In this document: one piece after another, positions 9,263-17,650 of the stretch
Layout: each line of letters begins with the position of its first letter
Numbering within the stretch: position 1 is the stretch's first letter
Assembly: GCA_942493055.1 (NCBI GenBank)
Contig: OW818680.1
Coordinates: 5,394,001 to 5,458,000 of the forward strand
Reading direction: 5' to 3'
Length of the DNA stretch: 64,000 bases
DNA from: CAIZQW01 sp942493055
Lineage (GTDB): Bacteria > Verrucomicrobiota > Kiritimatiellia > RFP12 > UBA1067
The notes under the pieces: generated by a model
Database searches by the model: none
What the model was told of the DNA's origin: nothing
The model's input: the letters and a program-made list of their open reading frames with translations, nothing else
Translations under genes and position numbers: made by a program

Positions 9263-10686
9263 GGTGCCTTCCTTTTGTTTTTTTTAGGATTCTGTGTTTG
9301 TTGCGCCTGCTTTGTCTTTTTCACGTCGTCCTTGGCGGGCGGTGTCCATGCAGCAGGCGTCGGATTGTCAATGATGAGGGGGATGGGGTCGTCGCAGCGC
9401 TTCATCTCGCCTGCCAGCAGGGCCATCATCTCTTTGACCTTGTCCGGATTTTGAGCAGAGAGATCGGTCATCTCATACGGGTCGTTTTGCAGATCAAAGA
9501 GGTGTGTCACGTTGATGAGGGGGTAGCGCATCAGTTTCCAGCGCTGATCGCGGATCGCGCGCTGTGAGTCGCGATAACCTGTGTATAGCGTGTCGCGCGT
9601 CTTCTCCTGTTTGCCGGTGATGATGGGCATGAGGGATTTGGCATCCACATGCGCAGGAATCTTTGCACCGCCCAGATCGCAGAAGGTCGGGAAGATATCC
9701 ATCAGGTAAACAAGGGCATCGCTCTTGCCCTGCGGAATCCCGGGGCCCGCAATGATGCAGGGCACATGCATGCCCCCGAACTCAAAGAGATTCTGCTTTC
9801 CGATCAACCCGTGGTCGCCAACAGAGAGGCCGTTGTCCCCGGTGAAGACAATGACGGTATTTTCGTATTCGCCGATTTCCTTCAGCTTTTCAATGACGCG
9901 GTTGAAGTTGTAATCCAGCCCGCTGATGCAGGCGTAGTAGTCTGCGCGGACCTGCTGGATCATCTCCTCGGTGCGCGGCCAGGGCTCCAGTTTCTCGTCG
10001 CGGACGGTCATCTCGCCGTTATCGATCGGCAACTGGGGCAGGAAGCACGGGGATTTCTTAATCACCTGCGGTTTGTATTTGCCATGGAACTGGGGTTCGG
10101 CTGTGCGGGGGTCATGTGGGACGGAGGGCGCGAGGTAGATGTAGAAGGGACGGCTCTTGTCGCGCTTTTTGTCCAGGAAGTCAATGGCCAGGTCGCCCAT
10201 GACCCGGCTGACATTGGCGCGCCCGTTGGCGAGCTTGTCATCCAGATGGATGGAGATTTCAAACTCCTTGATGCCTGCTGAAAAAGAGTTGCCGGGTTTG
10301 CCCGCATGAAAGGTCTGATAGCCGGCCGCCTGCATGACGCGCGGCAGATAGGTGGAGGCATCCGTCGCAGTGGGGAGTGTGGACTTCGCATTTGCTCCTG
10401 GGATATGCTGCCAGGAGAGGCCGGTCAGCATCATGGTGCGGCTGGGGGTGCAGACCGCGCCGATCATCGCGCCCATGGTGTAGCAATGACGGAAGGTGAA
10501 GCCGCGCTCCACGAGCTTGTCAAGGGTAGGGGTGTAGACGTTGTCCGGGTTCCCCAATGCGGCTGCGCCATCTGCGCGATGGTCATCTGCGTTCAGATGC
10601 AGAATGTTGATCTTCTTCGTTGGCCCAGCCTGCACAGCCGCAACAAGAAGCACGGTTGCGAGACCGGCAAAAAAACTCTGTTTCAT
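9259..10686 (-). CDS. secreted S1-family sulfatase (Cys-type), first gene of operon
   Basis: ATG 10686 follows a GGGGGG ribosome site; an in-frame TTG is one codon upstream. The protein of about 475 aa has a signal peptide (1-20), the metal pair in LNADDHRADG, CTPSR with formylglycine Cys at 79, and FTGDNG. It resembles the 2062-3474 sulfatase in layout (ADDHRAD/ADDQRAD, LIGKQN near the second metal site). A long basic C-terminal tail (KKTKQAQQTQNPKKNKRK region) follows the catalytic domain. It is the promoter-proximal gene of the run down to 505; the stop overlaps the GH97 start by 4 bp. Confidence 0.94.
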   Translation of the reverse strand: MKQSFFAGLATVLLVAAVQAGPTKKINILHLNADDHRADGAAALGNPDNVYTPTLDKLVERGFTFRHCYTMGAMIGAVCTPSRTMMLTGLSWQHIPGANAKSTLPTATDASTYLPRVMQAAGYQTFHAGKPGNSFSAGIKEFEISIHLDDKLANGRANVSRVMGDLAIDFLDKKRDKSRPFYIYLAPSVPHDPRTAEPQFHGKYKPQVIKKSPCFLPQLPIDNGEMTVRDEKLEPWPRTEEMIQQVRADYYACISGLDYNFNRVIEKLKEIGEYENTVIVFTGDNGLSVGDHGLIGKQNLFEFGGMHVPCIIAGPGIPQGKSDALVYLMDIFPTFCDLGGAKIPAHVDAKSLMPIITGKQEKTRDTLYTGYRDSQRAIRDQRWKLMRYPLINVTHLFDLQNDPYEMTDLSAQNPDKVKEMMALLAGEMKRCDDPIPLIIDNPTPAAWTPPAKDDVKKTKQAQQTQNPKKNKRKAP

Positions 10687-10777
10687 CAAGCCCCCCAGTT
10701 AAACGATTGCCGCATTACCATAGCACATTTTGACTCTTTTGCCTATAGAACGTTTAGTGGGGTGTGATGTTTTCTGT

Positions 10778-10885
10778 TTTGGAGTGCGGTGGCAAGCGGT
10801 ATTCCGCGCGACACCGCTTTTGCGTTGCATGGGCCGGAAAGCGGTGCCGCGCCAGACGGTGTCTTGCTTGTCACCGCACTCCAAA
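10778..10885. repeat. palindromic REP/MITE-like element
   Basis: A roughly 108-bp block begins with TTTGGAGTGCGGTGGCAAGC and ends with its near reverse complement. Inner GC-rich arms (AAGCGGT/ACCGCTT) can fold further. It has no coding capacity and lies between the operon promoter region and the VOC gene. The rest of the 10687-11104 interval shows no gene. A stretch at 11032-11062 (GGGTTGCCAGCAAAAGACAA) resembles the end of the repeat found at 48.1, 50.4 and 53.7 kb. Confidence 0.75.
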
Positions 10886-11104
10886 GCAGTTCGGTGAACT
10901 GAACGACTCGTCAATCCTGCCGCTGCCAGAGCGCCACCGATTTGGACTCTCGTGCTTAACAGCTTCACCAATTCCGAACAGAATTTGATTGTTTCCGCTT
11001 GCTTTGCCCATCAAAAAGAGCAAGAATGCGCTCATCGTTGGCTGGGTTGCCAGCAAAAGACAACAGAGCCACATGAAGCGTTCCAAAAGGTGAAAGGGAG
11101 GACT

Positions 11105-11503
11105 ATGAAGCCAAAGATCGGACTGATAACGTTAGGTGTTGGCAATCTTGAACGCTCAACAGCATTCTATCGGGACGGGTTGGGGTTCCCGACGCAGGGG
11201 GACTATCCCGGTGTCACATTCTTCGTCCTTGAGGGAACATGGCTGTCACTCTATCCCCGCGCCGAATTGGCTCGGGATGCGCAGGTCGATGAAGCTGGAT
11301 CAGGTTTTCGGGGGTTCGCATTGGCGCACAATGTCAGCACTAAAACAGAAGTGGACCAGATTCTTGATCAGGCCTCAAAGGCTGGAGGTACAATTGTAAA
11401 GCGTGCAAGAGATGCTGAATGGGGCGGATACTCAGGATATTTCTCCGACCCAGATGGATTCCTCTGGGAGGTTGCGTGGAACCCCGGCATTGATTTGACA
11501 TGA
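11105..11503 (+). CDS. VOC superfamily (glyoxalase/bleomycin-resistance-like) protein
   Basis: ATG 11105 follows GGGAGGA at ideal spacing. The 132-aa protein has two beta-alpha-beta-beta-beta modules: ITLGVGNLERSTAFYRDGLGF at the start and GGYSGYFSDPDGFLWEVAWNP at the end, the usual signature of single-domain VOC proteins, with Glu of LWEVAW a possible metal ligand. It is cytoplasmic, with no signal. Substrate is unknown; VOC proteins include lyases, dioxygenases and drug-binding proteins. The sequence just upstream resembles the cassette-boundary repeat at 48-54 kb, so the gene may have arrived as a cassette. Confidence 0.85.
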   Translation: MKPKIGLITLGVGNLERSTAFYRDGLGFPTQGDYPGVTFFVLEGTWLSLYPRAELARDAQVDEAGSGFRGFALAHNVSTKTEVDQILDQASKAGGTIVKRARDAEWGGYSGYFSDPDGFLWEVAWNPGIDLT

Positions 11504-11580
11504 AGCGTCACCCAGCAGCGGCGCCCTCCGCCTGCATGAAAGCTCCCCGGCCCTCCCGGAGCTGGCAGGGGTGTACCCCC

Positions 11581-13551
11581 ATAGGTGTTAAGCTAAGAAT
11601 GAATACTTTTTCGCAAAAGCCGCTAAGAAGAGCGCAAATGTCACGCCCGCCTCACCCATGAATACATGGACGGCGGAGCGAACATTTGCGCGGGATCAAC
11701 TCAATTTTCATCAGCAAAAAACTTGTTTTTTGCTGATGAAAATGAAACCAGTATTCATCTGCGCGGCTATCCATTCCGCCGTCCGTGTATCCACGGGTGA
11801 GGCGGATGAGATAGCCGCGCAATCTTTTTGTGTTGGTAATGTGGTTATCAAAACAGGTAGAGAGGTTCCACCTCTTAAGGGTTGAAAATCTGACCTGTTC
11901 AGGGTATGGTACAAAGCGGCTGGTGACCTGAGAAACCATCAACCGACTGTATGGGAGACGCTCGAAAAAACCGATGGGCTAACTGCCCGCTTTTGTGTTT
12001 GAGCGCCGGCGGAGAACTCACCTGCCTGGGGCAAAAGACCCCGTATACCTGTGTGCAACATGCAGATCCGCCTACCCTGAACAAGTCAGTGCTTATAAGG
12101 ATAACATGACAGACAACGACAGACAACTGAAAACGGAAACGCAAGTCCCTCTCGTGGTTGGGCTGGACGCCCACAGCGAGAAGCTGGTCTTCTCCTTCTT
12201 CCGGAAGGGCGCCGACGAGGCTTCACACGAATGCCTCCGCCGCCGCACGGTGCACATCGCGGACCTCGAGACGTTCGCCGCGAAGCACATCCGCCCGCAG
12301 GACGCCACCGTGCTGGAGGCTTCGACCAACTCCTTCAGCATCGCCGAGCGGATGGAGCGGATCGGCCTGACGGCGTACGTGGTGAACAGCGAGGCCGTCT
12401 CTTCATATTCGAAGCGCTACCACGTCACCGATGAGGGCGATGCCGATAACCTCGCCCGCTATTACATGAGCGGATGCGCCCAGATCGTATGGAAGCCCGA
12501 CCCGAAGAGCCGCCACTATCGCGACATCTTCTTCGGCTACCGTAACGCGAGGAAGGACAAAGTCCGCACATCGAACCGCATCTGGGCGTTCGGCAGCGGT
12601 CACGGGCTGAAGAGCTTCAGCAAGTCGAAGTTCAACGGCGATGTCGAGTCCGCCGTCGTGCACCTGTCCGGGCTCCCGCTCGGGGAGGCTGACAAGTGGA
12701 TGCTCAAACTCATCCTCGAAGACTGGCGGCATGCGGCGGAGACCCATGCTGCCTTCAAGAAGAGGATGGCAGAGATCGCCGTTTCGTCGCCGGAGATGCT
12801 GAAGCTGATGCAGATCCTCGGCCTGAGCCTTGTCGTCTCGTTCGCGCTGGTCGCCTTCGTCGGTGACGTCACGCGGTTCAAGAGCCACAAGAAACTCGTC
12901 ACGTACATCGGACTGAACCCCTCCGTCGTCGGCAGCGGCAAGACCGTCAACAAGGGGCATCTCGTACAGAACGGCCGGGGCGACCTGCGAAGCCTCCTCG
13001 TGCAGGGAGCCCAGGCTGCGATGCGCTACGGGAAGGACCCCATGCACAGATGGGCGTACCGGCTCTCCATGCGAAAACCCAGGAACGTATCAATCGTGGC
13101 GCTGGCCCGGAAGATGACCACTTACGCCTGGCACGTCCTGATGGGCCACCCGTCTCCCATGAAAGAGGCGCCGAAGGCTTTCAAGACGAAGATGCTCAAG
13201 CTGGCGACCGTCCTCGGCCGCGACCATGTCAGGCAGGCGGGCTTCAAGAACGCCTCGGCGTTCGTAGACGCCCTGACGGAGAAGGTCTTCGGCCCGCCTC
13301 CTGCGCAACTGACCGGGACGGAGTTACAAACAGTGTCCGCCTCCGGGGTTTGATGCCCCCCGGCGGAACTGTTCATAACTCCTATGGACATCTAGAAAGG
13401 CATCAAAATGCAACTTTAGAAACTTTTTTCACTTTTACGATTGACTAACCACATACCCGGTTTTTGCGGTAAAATCTTTAACTACAAAATGTTGTATATT
13501 GTCAGTCTTTTGGTGTTGGGAACAAATGTCGCTCCTTAGCTTAACACCTAT
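11581..13551 (+). mobile_element. IS110/IS1111-type insertion sequence, copy 1
   Basis: The 1971-bp element is bounded by 17-bp inverted ends ATAGGTGTTAAGCTAAG and CTTAGCTTAACACCTAT. A second copy lies inverted at 35179-37148. The left non-coding part (11581-12105) holds three strong hairpins (11632-11691, 11704-11743, 11761-11820) and the right non-coding part is 13354-13551. Families of this type carry a structured guide RNA in a non-coding end; whether these hairpins are that RNA is open. The flanks are C- and G-runs (CCCCC before, GGGTG after) with no clear target duplication, as expected for DEDD transposases. Confidence 0.88.
12106..13353 (+). CDS. IS110-family DEDD transposase
   Basis: ATG 12106 has AAGGAT upstream and gives 415 aa. 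The N-terminal RuvC-like DEDD nuclease is seen in VVGLDAHSEK (Asp), VLEAS (Glu) and HVTDEGDADNLARYY (Asp pair). The C-terminal Transposase_20 domain has LNPSVVGSGKTVNKGHLVQNG with candidate catalytic Ser. It is identical to the protein at 35377-36624, so the duplication is recent. GC content is clearly higher than in the flanking non-coding DNA. It would act with a non-coding RNA from the element to pick target and donor sites. Confidence 0.95.
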   Translation: MTDNDRQLKTETQVPLVVGLDAHSEKLVFSFFRKGADEASHECLRRRTVHIADLETFAAKHIRPQDATVLEASTNSFSIAERMERIGLTAYVVNSEAVSSYSKRYHVTDEGDADNLARYYMSGCAQIVWKPDPKSRHYRDIFFGYRNARKDKVRTSNRIWAFGSGHGLKSFSKSKFNGDVESAVVHLSGLPLGEADKWMLKLILEDWRHAAETHAAFKKRMAEIAVSSPEMLKLMQILGLSLVVSFALVAFVGDVTRFKSHKKLVTYIGLNPSVVGSGKTVNKGHLVQNGRGDLRSLLVQGAQAAMRYGKDPMHRWAYRLSMRKPRNVSIVALARKMTTYAWHVLMGHPSPMKEAPKAFKTKMLKLATVLGRDHVRQAGFKNASAFVDALTEKVFGPPPAQLTGTELQTVSASGV

Positions 13552-13589
13552 GGGTGTAACCCTGCCCTTCAGGGAATGCGGACGTAGTC

Positions 13590-14804
13590 TTAGGGCGTCA
13601 GGAGCGCCTGTAGTTTTGCTGCCGTTGCTTTTTCAGAAACGGTTAAATCAGCTGCGGGCTTTGCGAAGAGGACTAAGGCAACGAGTTCATCAGGGCTCAG
13701 GCTGGGCTGGCTCGTGAACTGATGCGCCACTTTCTCTGAACCCTCCTTGATGCTCAACGTGTAGTTAATTTTTTTGCCCTCGACTTCCGCATTGGCCTCG
13801 AGCAGCTTGAAGGTCTCCAGTTTTTCAACATTATTTTCAAGACGTGCAGGTTGGACCGTGAAACGCGTCTTGCCGAGGTTAAAGGCCCCGCTTTTAATGT
13901 GCAAGGGGAATTCGGAGTCCTTCTTCTGGGTCTCGATGTCGAGGCTGACATCCTGTAGCCAGAGGTCTTTGAAATAGGAGGCGACGTTCAGGCTCTGGAT
14001 TTTGAGCGTCCCTGTGCCGTCCGGGTTGACAGTCGCTGTGACGGCTCCGTCAAAGGCCGTGACGCGGCAGGGCGTGTTGCTGCCCAGCGGCCCGATCTCC
14101 GCATCGAAGCTGAACTCCTTCAGGATCGAGGGGTGGAGGCGCGGACGCAGCGTGCCGGTGAGGCGCGTGATGAAGCCAGGGGTTGTCGCTTTTCCGGTCA
14201 CAATCTTGAATTGATCCGTGTCCGCCTTGATCGTGCCGAAGTCGGTTGTCCCCTTTTCCCACTTGAAGCCGGTCCATTCGAATTTCGGGATCGCGATGCT
14301 GAAGCCTGTCAGTCGGTTGGTCAAGAAGATGTCCGACAAGGAGAGCTTGTCAATCTGGAAGAGGTCCCAGTTGAACGGCGTGTCAGACGTCCCTTGTGTT
14401 GAGGGTTCGCTTGTCTTGGGGGCCGAGTCCGGCTCGAAAACACTGATGTGCGCCTTGGTGACGCTGATCTCTCTAAAAATAAATCGCTTAGAACGGATGG
14501 ACGTTAAAAGGTTGTCGTACGAGATGCAGAGGTTTTCAACCTCGCCGTTTTCCCATTTCAGGGTCTTAATCCGGGTGCCCGTTGAGAAGGAGCCTGAGAT
14601 GTCCTTGATGGTGATAGGGGACTCAGGGGGGGCAGTCTGCTCGATGGCTTGGGCAACCTTTTTAAGCGGGTAGGCTGTATGCATCAGGGTGTAGTAGCCG
14701 CCGCCGACAACCAGGGCGATCGTCAGCAGGATTCCGCCAAACGCGTACAAAAAGCATCCGCCGCACCCCATTGATTTCTTAGGTTCCTGAGTCATATCGT
14801 TCAT
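13590..14804 (-). CDS. membrane-anchored AsmA/TamB-like periplasmic protein
   Basis: ATG 14804 has AAGGAGTG upstream. The protein of about 404 aa has a short cytoplasmic start (CGGC segment), one transmembrane helix near residues 17-40 and a long beta-rich periplasmic part. The pattern of alternating strands with phrases such as FIFREISVTKAHISVFEPD and LTNRLTGFSIAIPKFEWTGF is what AsmA-like lipid-transport or envelope proteins look like, but I cannot assign a named family. The C-terminal end lies 38 bp from the right end of the IS, which therefore inserted just behind the gene without truncating it visibly. Confidence 0.6.
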   Translation of the reverse strand: MNDMTQEPKKSMGCGGCFLYAFGGILLTIALVVGGGYYTLMHTAYPLKKVAQAIEQTAPPESPITIKDISGSFSTGTRIKTLKWENGEVENLCISYDNLLTSIRSKRFIFREISVTKAHISVFEPDSAPKTSEPSTQGTSDTPFNWDLFQIDKLSLSDIFLTNRLTGFSIAIPKFEWTGFKWEKGTTDFGTIKADTDQFKIVTGKATTPGFITRLTGTLRPRLHPSILKEFSFDAEIGPLGSNTPCRVTAFDGAVTATVNPDGTGTLKIQSLNVASYFKDLWLQDVSLDIETQKKDSEFPLHIKSGAFNLGKTRFTVQPARLENNVEKLETFKLLEANAEVEGKKINYTLSIKEGSEKVAHQFTSQPSLSPDELVALVLFAKPAADLTVSEKATAAKLQALLTP

Positions 14805-14976
14805 CTGTGGCACTCCTTGCTTCGTTTTGTCGAATAGATTATCTCTTTTGATCCGCCTTGTCGATTATACTTTATCAGGAGATTTATAAGGGTATGCGAA
14901 AAAAGAAAAAGCAATATTTGTTGCGCAGTCTCGTTTTTATAAACATAATACGTTCGTTATAGCATGGAGAAAATTT

Positions 14977-16125
14977 ATGAAATCGTTGATTACTATTGTT
15001 TTGGGGCTCCTTGTTTTGCCGCTATATGGCGAGGAGAAGCCTGCAAAGGAGATCGCCGTCGCCTATCTATTCAACGATTCACATCCTTTTACGCTTCAGG
15101 AAATCGGGGCATCTGCTTCGGCGACGCTGGAGGACACCTTAACCATGAAGGTCATGCTGGCCTCTTCAAAAGAGACAAATGATGATTCGCGATGGACGTT
15201 TCACTCGGTTGATAGCCTTGGAAATGAGATCAGAGCCCGGCGTGAGGGGGATGGCACATTAAAGACAGAGGGGCAATATGTCTTTGTGACCTATTCGCTT
15301 GAAAATCTGCAAAAAACGCCTGCCGTGGTTCCTCCCTGCGCCTTGATCGATGATAAAGGGCGGAAATTTGTACCGATCGAATATTCAATCGCGCGTAAGT
15401 ATCTGCCAGAGGAATATGACACCCAGGAGCCGAGAGTGGCTGCGGGAATAAAAAGAAAAAACTGTTCAATTTATGAATTGCCCAAGGGCGCTCGGCCTGT
15501 CTCTATCGAGGTCTTGCCGTTATGCACAACAGCGTTCCATAAACTATTTATCAACAATGGAGTGGCGAGCAAGAAAATCATTCTTTCCGCTGGGGAAAAC
15601 AATGTGTCTGCTGCGAGCAATAAGGTGGAGGGTGTCAAGAAGGCAACGGTCACGCAACCTGAAAAGCCATTCATGTTAACCATGAAGTGTACGCGCACGG
15701 AGAATACAGAAGACAAATTAGGTCGCTCTTTTGTTGTGCGTTCACTTGGCTACACGGTCGAATTGAAGCTTCTGAATGCCACTCAGAAGGATGTGAGCGT
15801 GAAGGCCTACTTTATTGGGGAAACGAGTGGTAATACGCTGATGATCTCCGAGGTTGTTGAGAAGGAGGCTGCTGTTCTCAGTACAAAAGCAACGTCATTC
15901 AGAGTCGCGTGTCAGCCTGTTGGAGAGAATGAAAAGCTTGATGCGGGTCTCGAGTTGAAAGGTGTCATCATTCAGGCGTGGGTAGATGGAAAAATGGTGC
16001 AATCGTATACCTCGCAGTACGCCTGGAAAAAATACTCAGAAATGCCGGATCTGCTCACAAAATTTGAAATGTATAAGCGGCCTCATCAAGAAGATAAGCC
16101 TCATAAGCGGAGGTTTTGGAAATAA
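14977..16125 (+). CDS. secreted protein of unknown function
   Basis: The 382-aa protein has a signal peptide (residues 1-18, cleaved near LYGEE). The region about 90-130 (YVFVTYSLENLQK...LIDDKGRKFVPIE) resembles DUF4352-type immunoglobulin-like modules that describe how a protein compares with an ideal state; a second beta domain follows from about 225 (FMLTMKCTRTE). The C-terminus is basic (HKRRFWK). It is divergent from the AsmA-like gene across a 172-bp gap that should carry both promoters, and convergent with 16231-17634. No enzymatic motif is seen. Confidence 0.7.
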   Translation: MKSLITIVLGLLVLPLYGEEKPAKEIAVAYLFNDSHPFTLQEIGASASATLEDTLTMKVMLASSKETNDDSRWTFHSVDSLGNEIRARREGDGTLKTEGQYVFVTYSLENLQKTPAVVPPCALIDDKGRKFVPIEYSIARKYLPEEYDTQEPRVAAGIKRKNCSIYELPKGARPVSIEVLPLCTTAFHKLFINNGVASKKIILSAGENNVSAASNKVEGVKKATVTQPEKPFMLTMKCTRTENTEDKLGRSFVVRSLGYTVELKLLNATQKDVSVKAYFIGETSGNTLMISEVVEKEAAVLSTKATSFRVACQPVGENEKLDAGLELKGVIIQAWVDGKMVQSYTSQYAWKKYSEMPDLLTKFEMYKRPHQEDKPHKRRFWK

Positions 16126-16135
16126 CCCGAAGGCG

Positions 16136-16208
16136 TTTTTTATCACCGAATTAAACGAATGGAACGAATTGGAATTAGCTTAATTCGGTTAATTGGGTGA
16201 AAAAAACG
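16136..16208. terminator. bidirectional terminator between convergent genes
   Basis: A T-run followed by ATCACCGAATTAA and, further on, TTCGGTTAATTGGGTGA and an A-run form an imperfect stem with T-tracts on both strands, located between convergent gene ends. It is A+T-rich and well placed. Confidence 0.7.
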
Positions 16209-16230
16209 GTTGAAGGTACAGTCAAGTATT

Positions 16231-17634
16231 CTACTGCTTATTTAGTGCGGCACCTGAAATCTTATATACGCGCGCCGCCCCATCCGTTTGAGGCAGGTAG
16301 AGGGTGATCTGCTTCATGGCACCTGTGTATTCGGGATTGGATGTGAGTTGGACCACGTAGGTTTTTCGTGTTCCATCCGGCTGTATTGTGAGCGAGTAGG
16401 GAATTCGCTTGCCGGAGTACGGCGAAACTTCGACAGTCACGTTGAAGGCTCTGTTTGTTGCTGCAAGGGTAAACGCGGCATCGAGTTCTAGGATGGGCAT
16501 GTCTGCTGCTTTCCAGAATGTGGTCGGAGAGACTGCGATGCCACGCGGCTTTTCACCATACGTGATGTTAAGAGCATCTTTGATCGGCCAGCCGGTATCT
16601 TTTGCTGAACCATGATATGAGAATCCGTTGCGGTCGTTATTGAAGCTCCAGACGGGCGGGCGGATGGGGCCGTGGAGGGTGCGCGCAACGCGTCGAATCT
16701 CGCTCAAGCTTCCCACGATCAGGTAAGTTTGATAGGTCCAGTCAATGTTGTAATCTAGGATGTGCGTGCCGATGGGCGCAATATACCCAGTCTGTTTGTC
16801 CTTGACGCCGCCGGAGCCCTTCATTTTGTCGCCTCCGGCAAAACCGCCGATGACTTGAACGACGTCCGGCTGAAAGAGGCCGACTCCTGTGTTGGCGTCG
16901 TTGACGAGTGCGGTCCAGCGTTCAGTTGCGTTAAAGCCGATCCAAGGCCACCCTTTGCCATCGTTCTTCTCAACGATGTTTGTTGTCGGCGCATCTGTGA
17001 AGGGTGCGTCCCCGGTATACGTCACCAGCTTATACCAGGGGCCGTTTGTATAGAGCGCCGGCATCTCCTGGTGGCGGCCCGAGTACTGTGTCTTGTCCGT
17101 GCGCTGATTGATGATGCGCGCCTTCATCTCAATGGTATTTTCAGACACGATCGTGTAGGTGACTTCAAAAATGCAGTCGCCTTCGACATTGATATGCGGC
17201 CATTGCATGGGAATGCAGCGGACGCGGATCGTCTTGTTGTCCGGCTGCTCAAAGGCGATTGTTCGCGATTTAATGTCACCAACGCTTCCGGACTGGATGG
17301 GATTCCATCCCAGCATGGTCCACGCCTTATGGGGTTCCTCTCCCTTGGGCCCGATGTACGGATTCGGTCCACTGTAGTAGGACATCTGGATCTGCCGGCC
17401 CCAGTCGCTGCTGTTAATCATGTTGATGTTGCCGTTCTGCTTGTCTTCCAGCAGGGTGACTGCACCGCCCAGGCTCAAGTCCACGCCAAGCCGAAGGCGA
17501 TTGTTAGACAAGTAACGCATCGGATCATTGCCGAAGTCGTAGCGCTGCTGAGGTGCGTTACCCGCACCCTGTGCGACACTTACCGCAACGAAACTGATAA
17601 ATAAAAGTTTGATAATTTTTGATTTTTGATGCAT
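16231..17634 (-). CDS. secreted beta-rich protein, possibly carbohydrate-active
   Basis: ATG 17634 has AGGAGAT upstream. The 467-aa protein has a signal peptide ending near AQGAG (residues 22-24). The start of the mature protein (LRLGVDLSLGGAVTLLEDK, then NMINSSDWGRQIQMSYYSG) matches a recurrent type of secreted proteins of polysaccharide-degrading Bacteroidetes and PVC bacteria that look like galactose-mutarotase-type beta-sandwiches; I cannot name a CAZy family. Several Trp/Tyr-rich segments (YSGRHQEMPALYTNGPWYK) suggest sugar contacts. It is convergent with the preceding gene and has REP repeats immediately behind its start. Confidence 0.65.
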   Translation of the reverse strand: MHQKSKIIKLLFISFVAVSVAQGAGNAPQQRYDFGNDPMRYLSNNRLRLGVDLSLGGAVTLLEDKQNGNINMINSSDWGRQIQMSYYSGPNPYIGPKGEEPHKAWTMLGWNPIQSGSVGDIKSRTIAFEQPDNKTIRVRCIPMQWPHINVEGDCIFEVTYTIVSENTIEMKARIINQRTDKTQYSGRHQEMPALYTNGPWYKLVTYTGDAPFTDAPTTNIVEKNDGKGWPWIGFNATERWTALVNDANTGVGLFQPDVVQVIGGFAGGDKMKGSGGVKDKQTGYIAPIGTHILDYNIDWTYQTYLIVGSLSEIRRVARTLHGPIRPPVWSFNNDRNGFSYHGSAKDTGWPIKDALNITYGEKPRGIAVSPTTFWKAADMPILELDAAFTLAATNRAFNVTVEVSPYSGKRIPYSLTIQPDGTRKTYVVQLTSNPEYTGAMKQITLYLPQTDGAARVYKISGAALNKQ

Positions 17635-17650
17635 GTGTATCTCCTAGGGT

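Noticed and set aside
12403..13047. Long antisense frames within both IS110 transposase genes
   Set aside because: They mirror each other in both copies and come from the high GC content of the gene; the sense frame has full family motifs.
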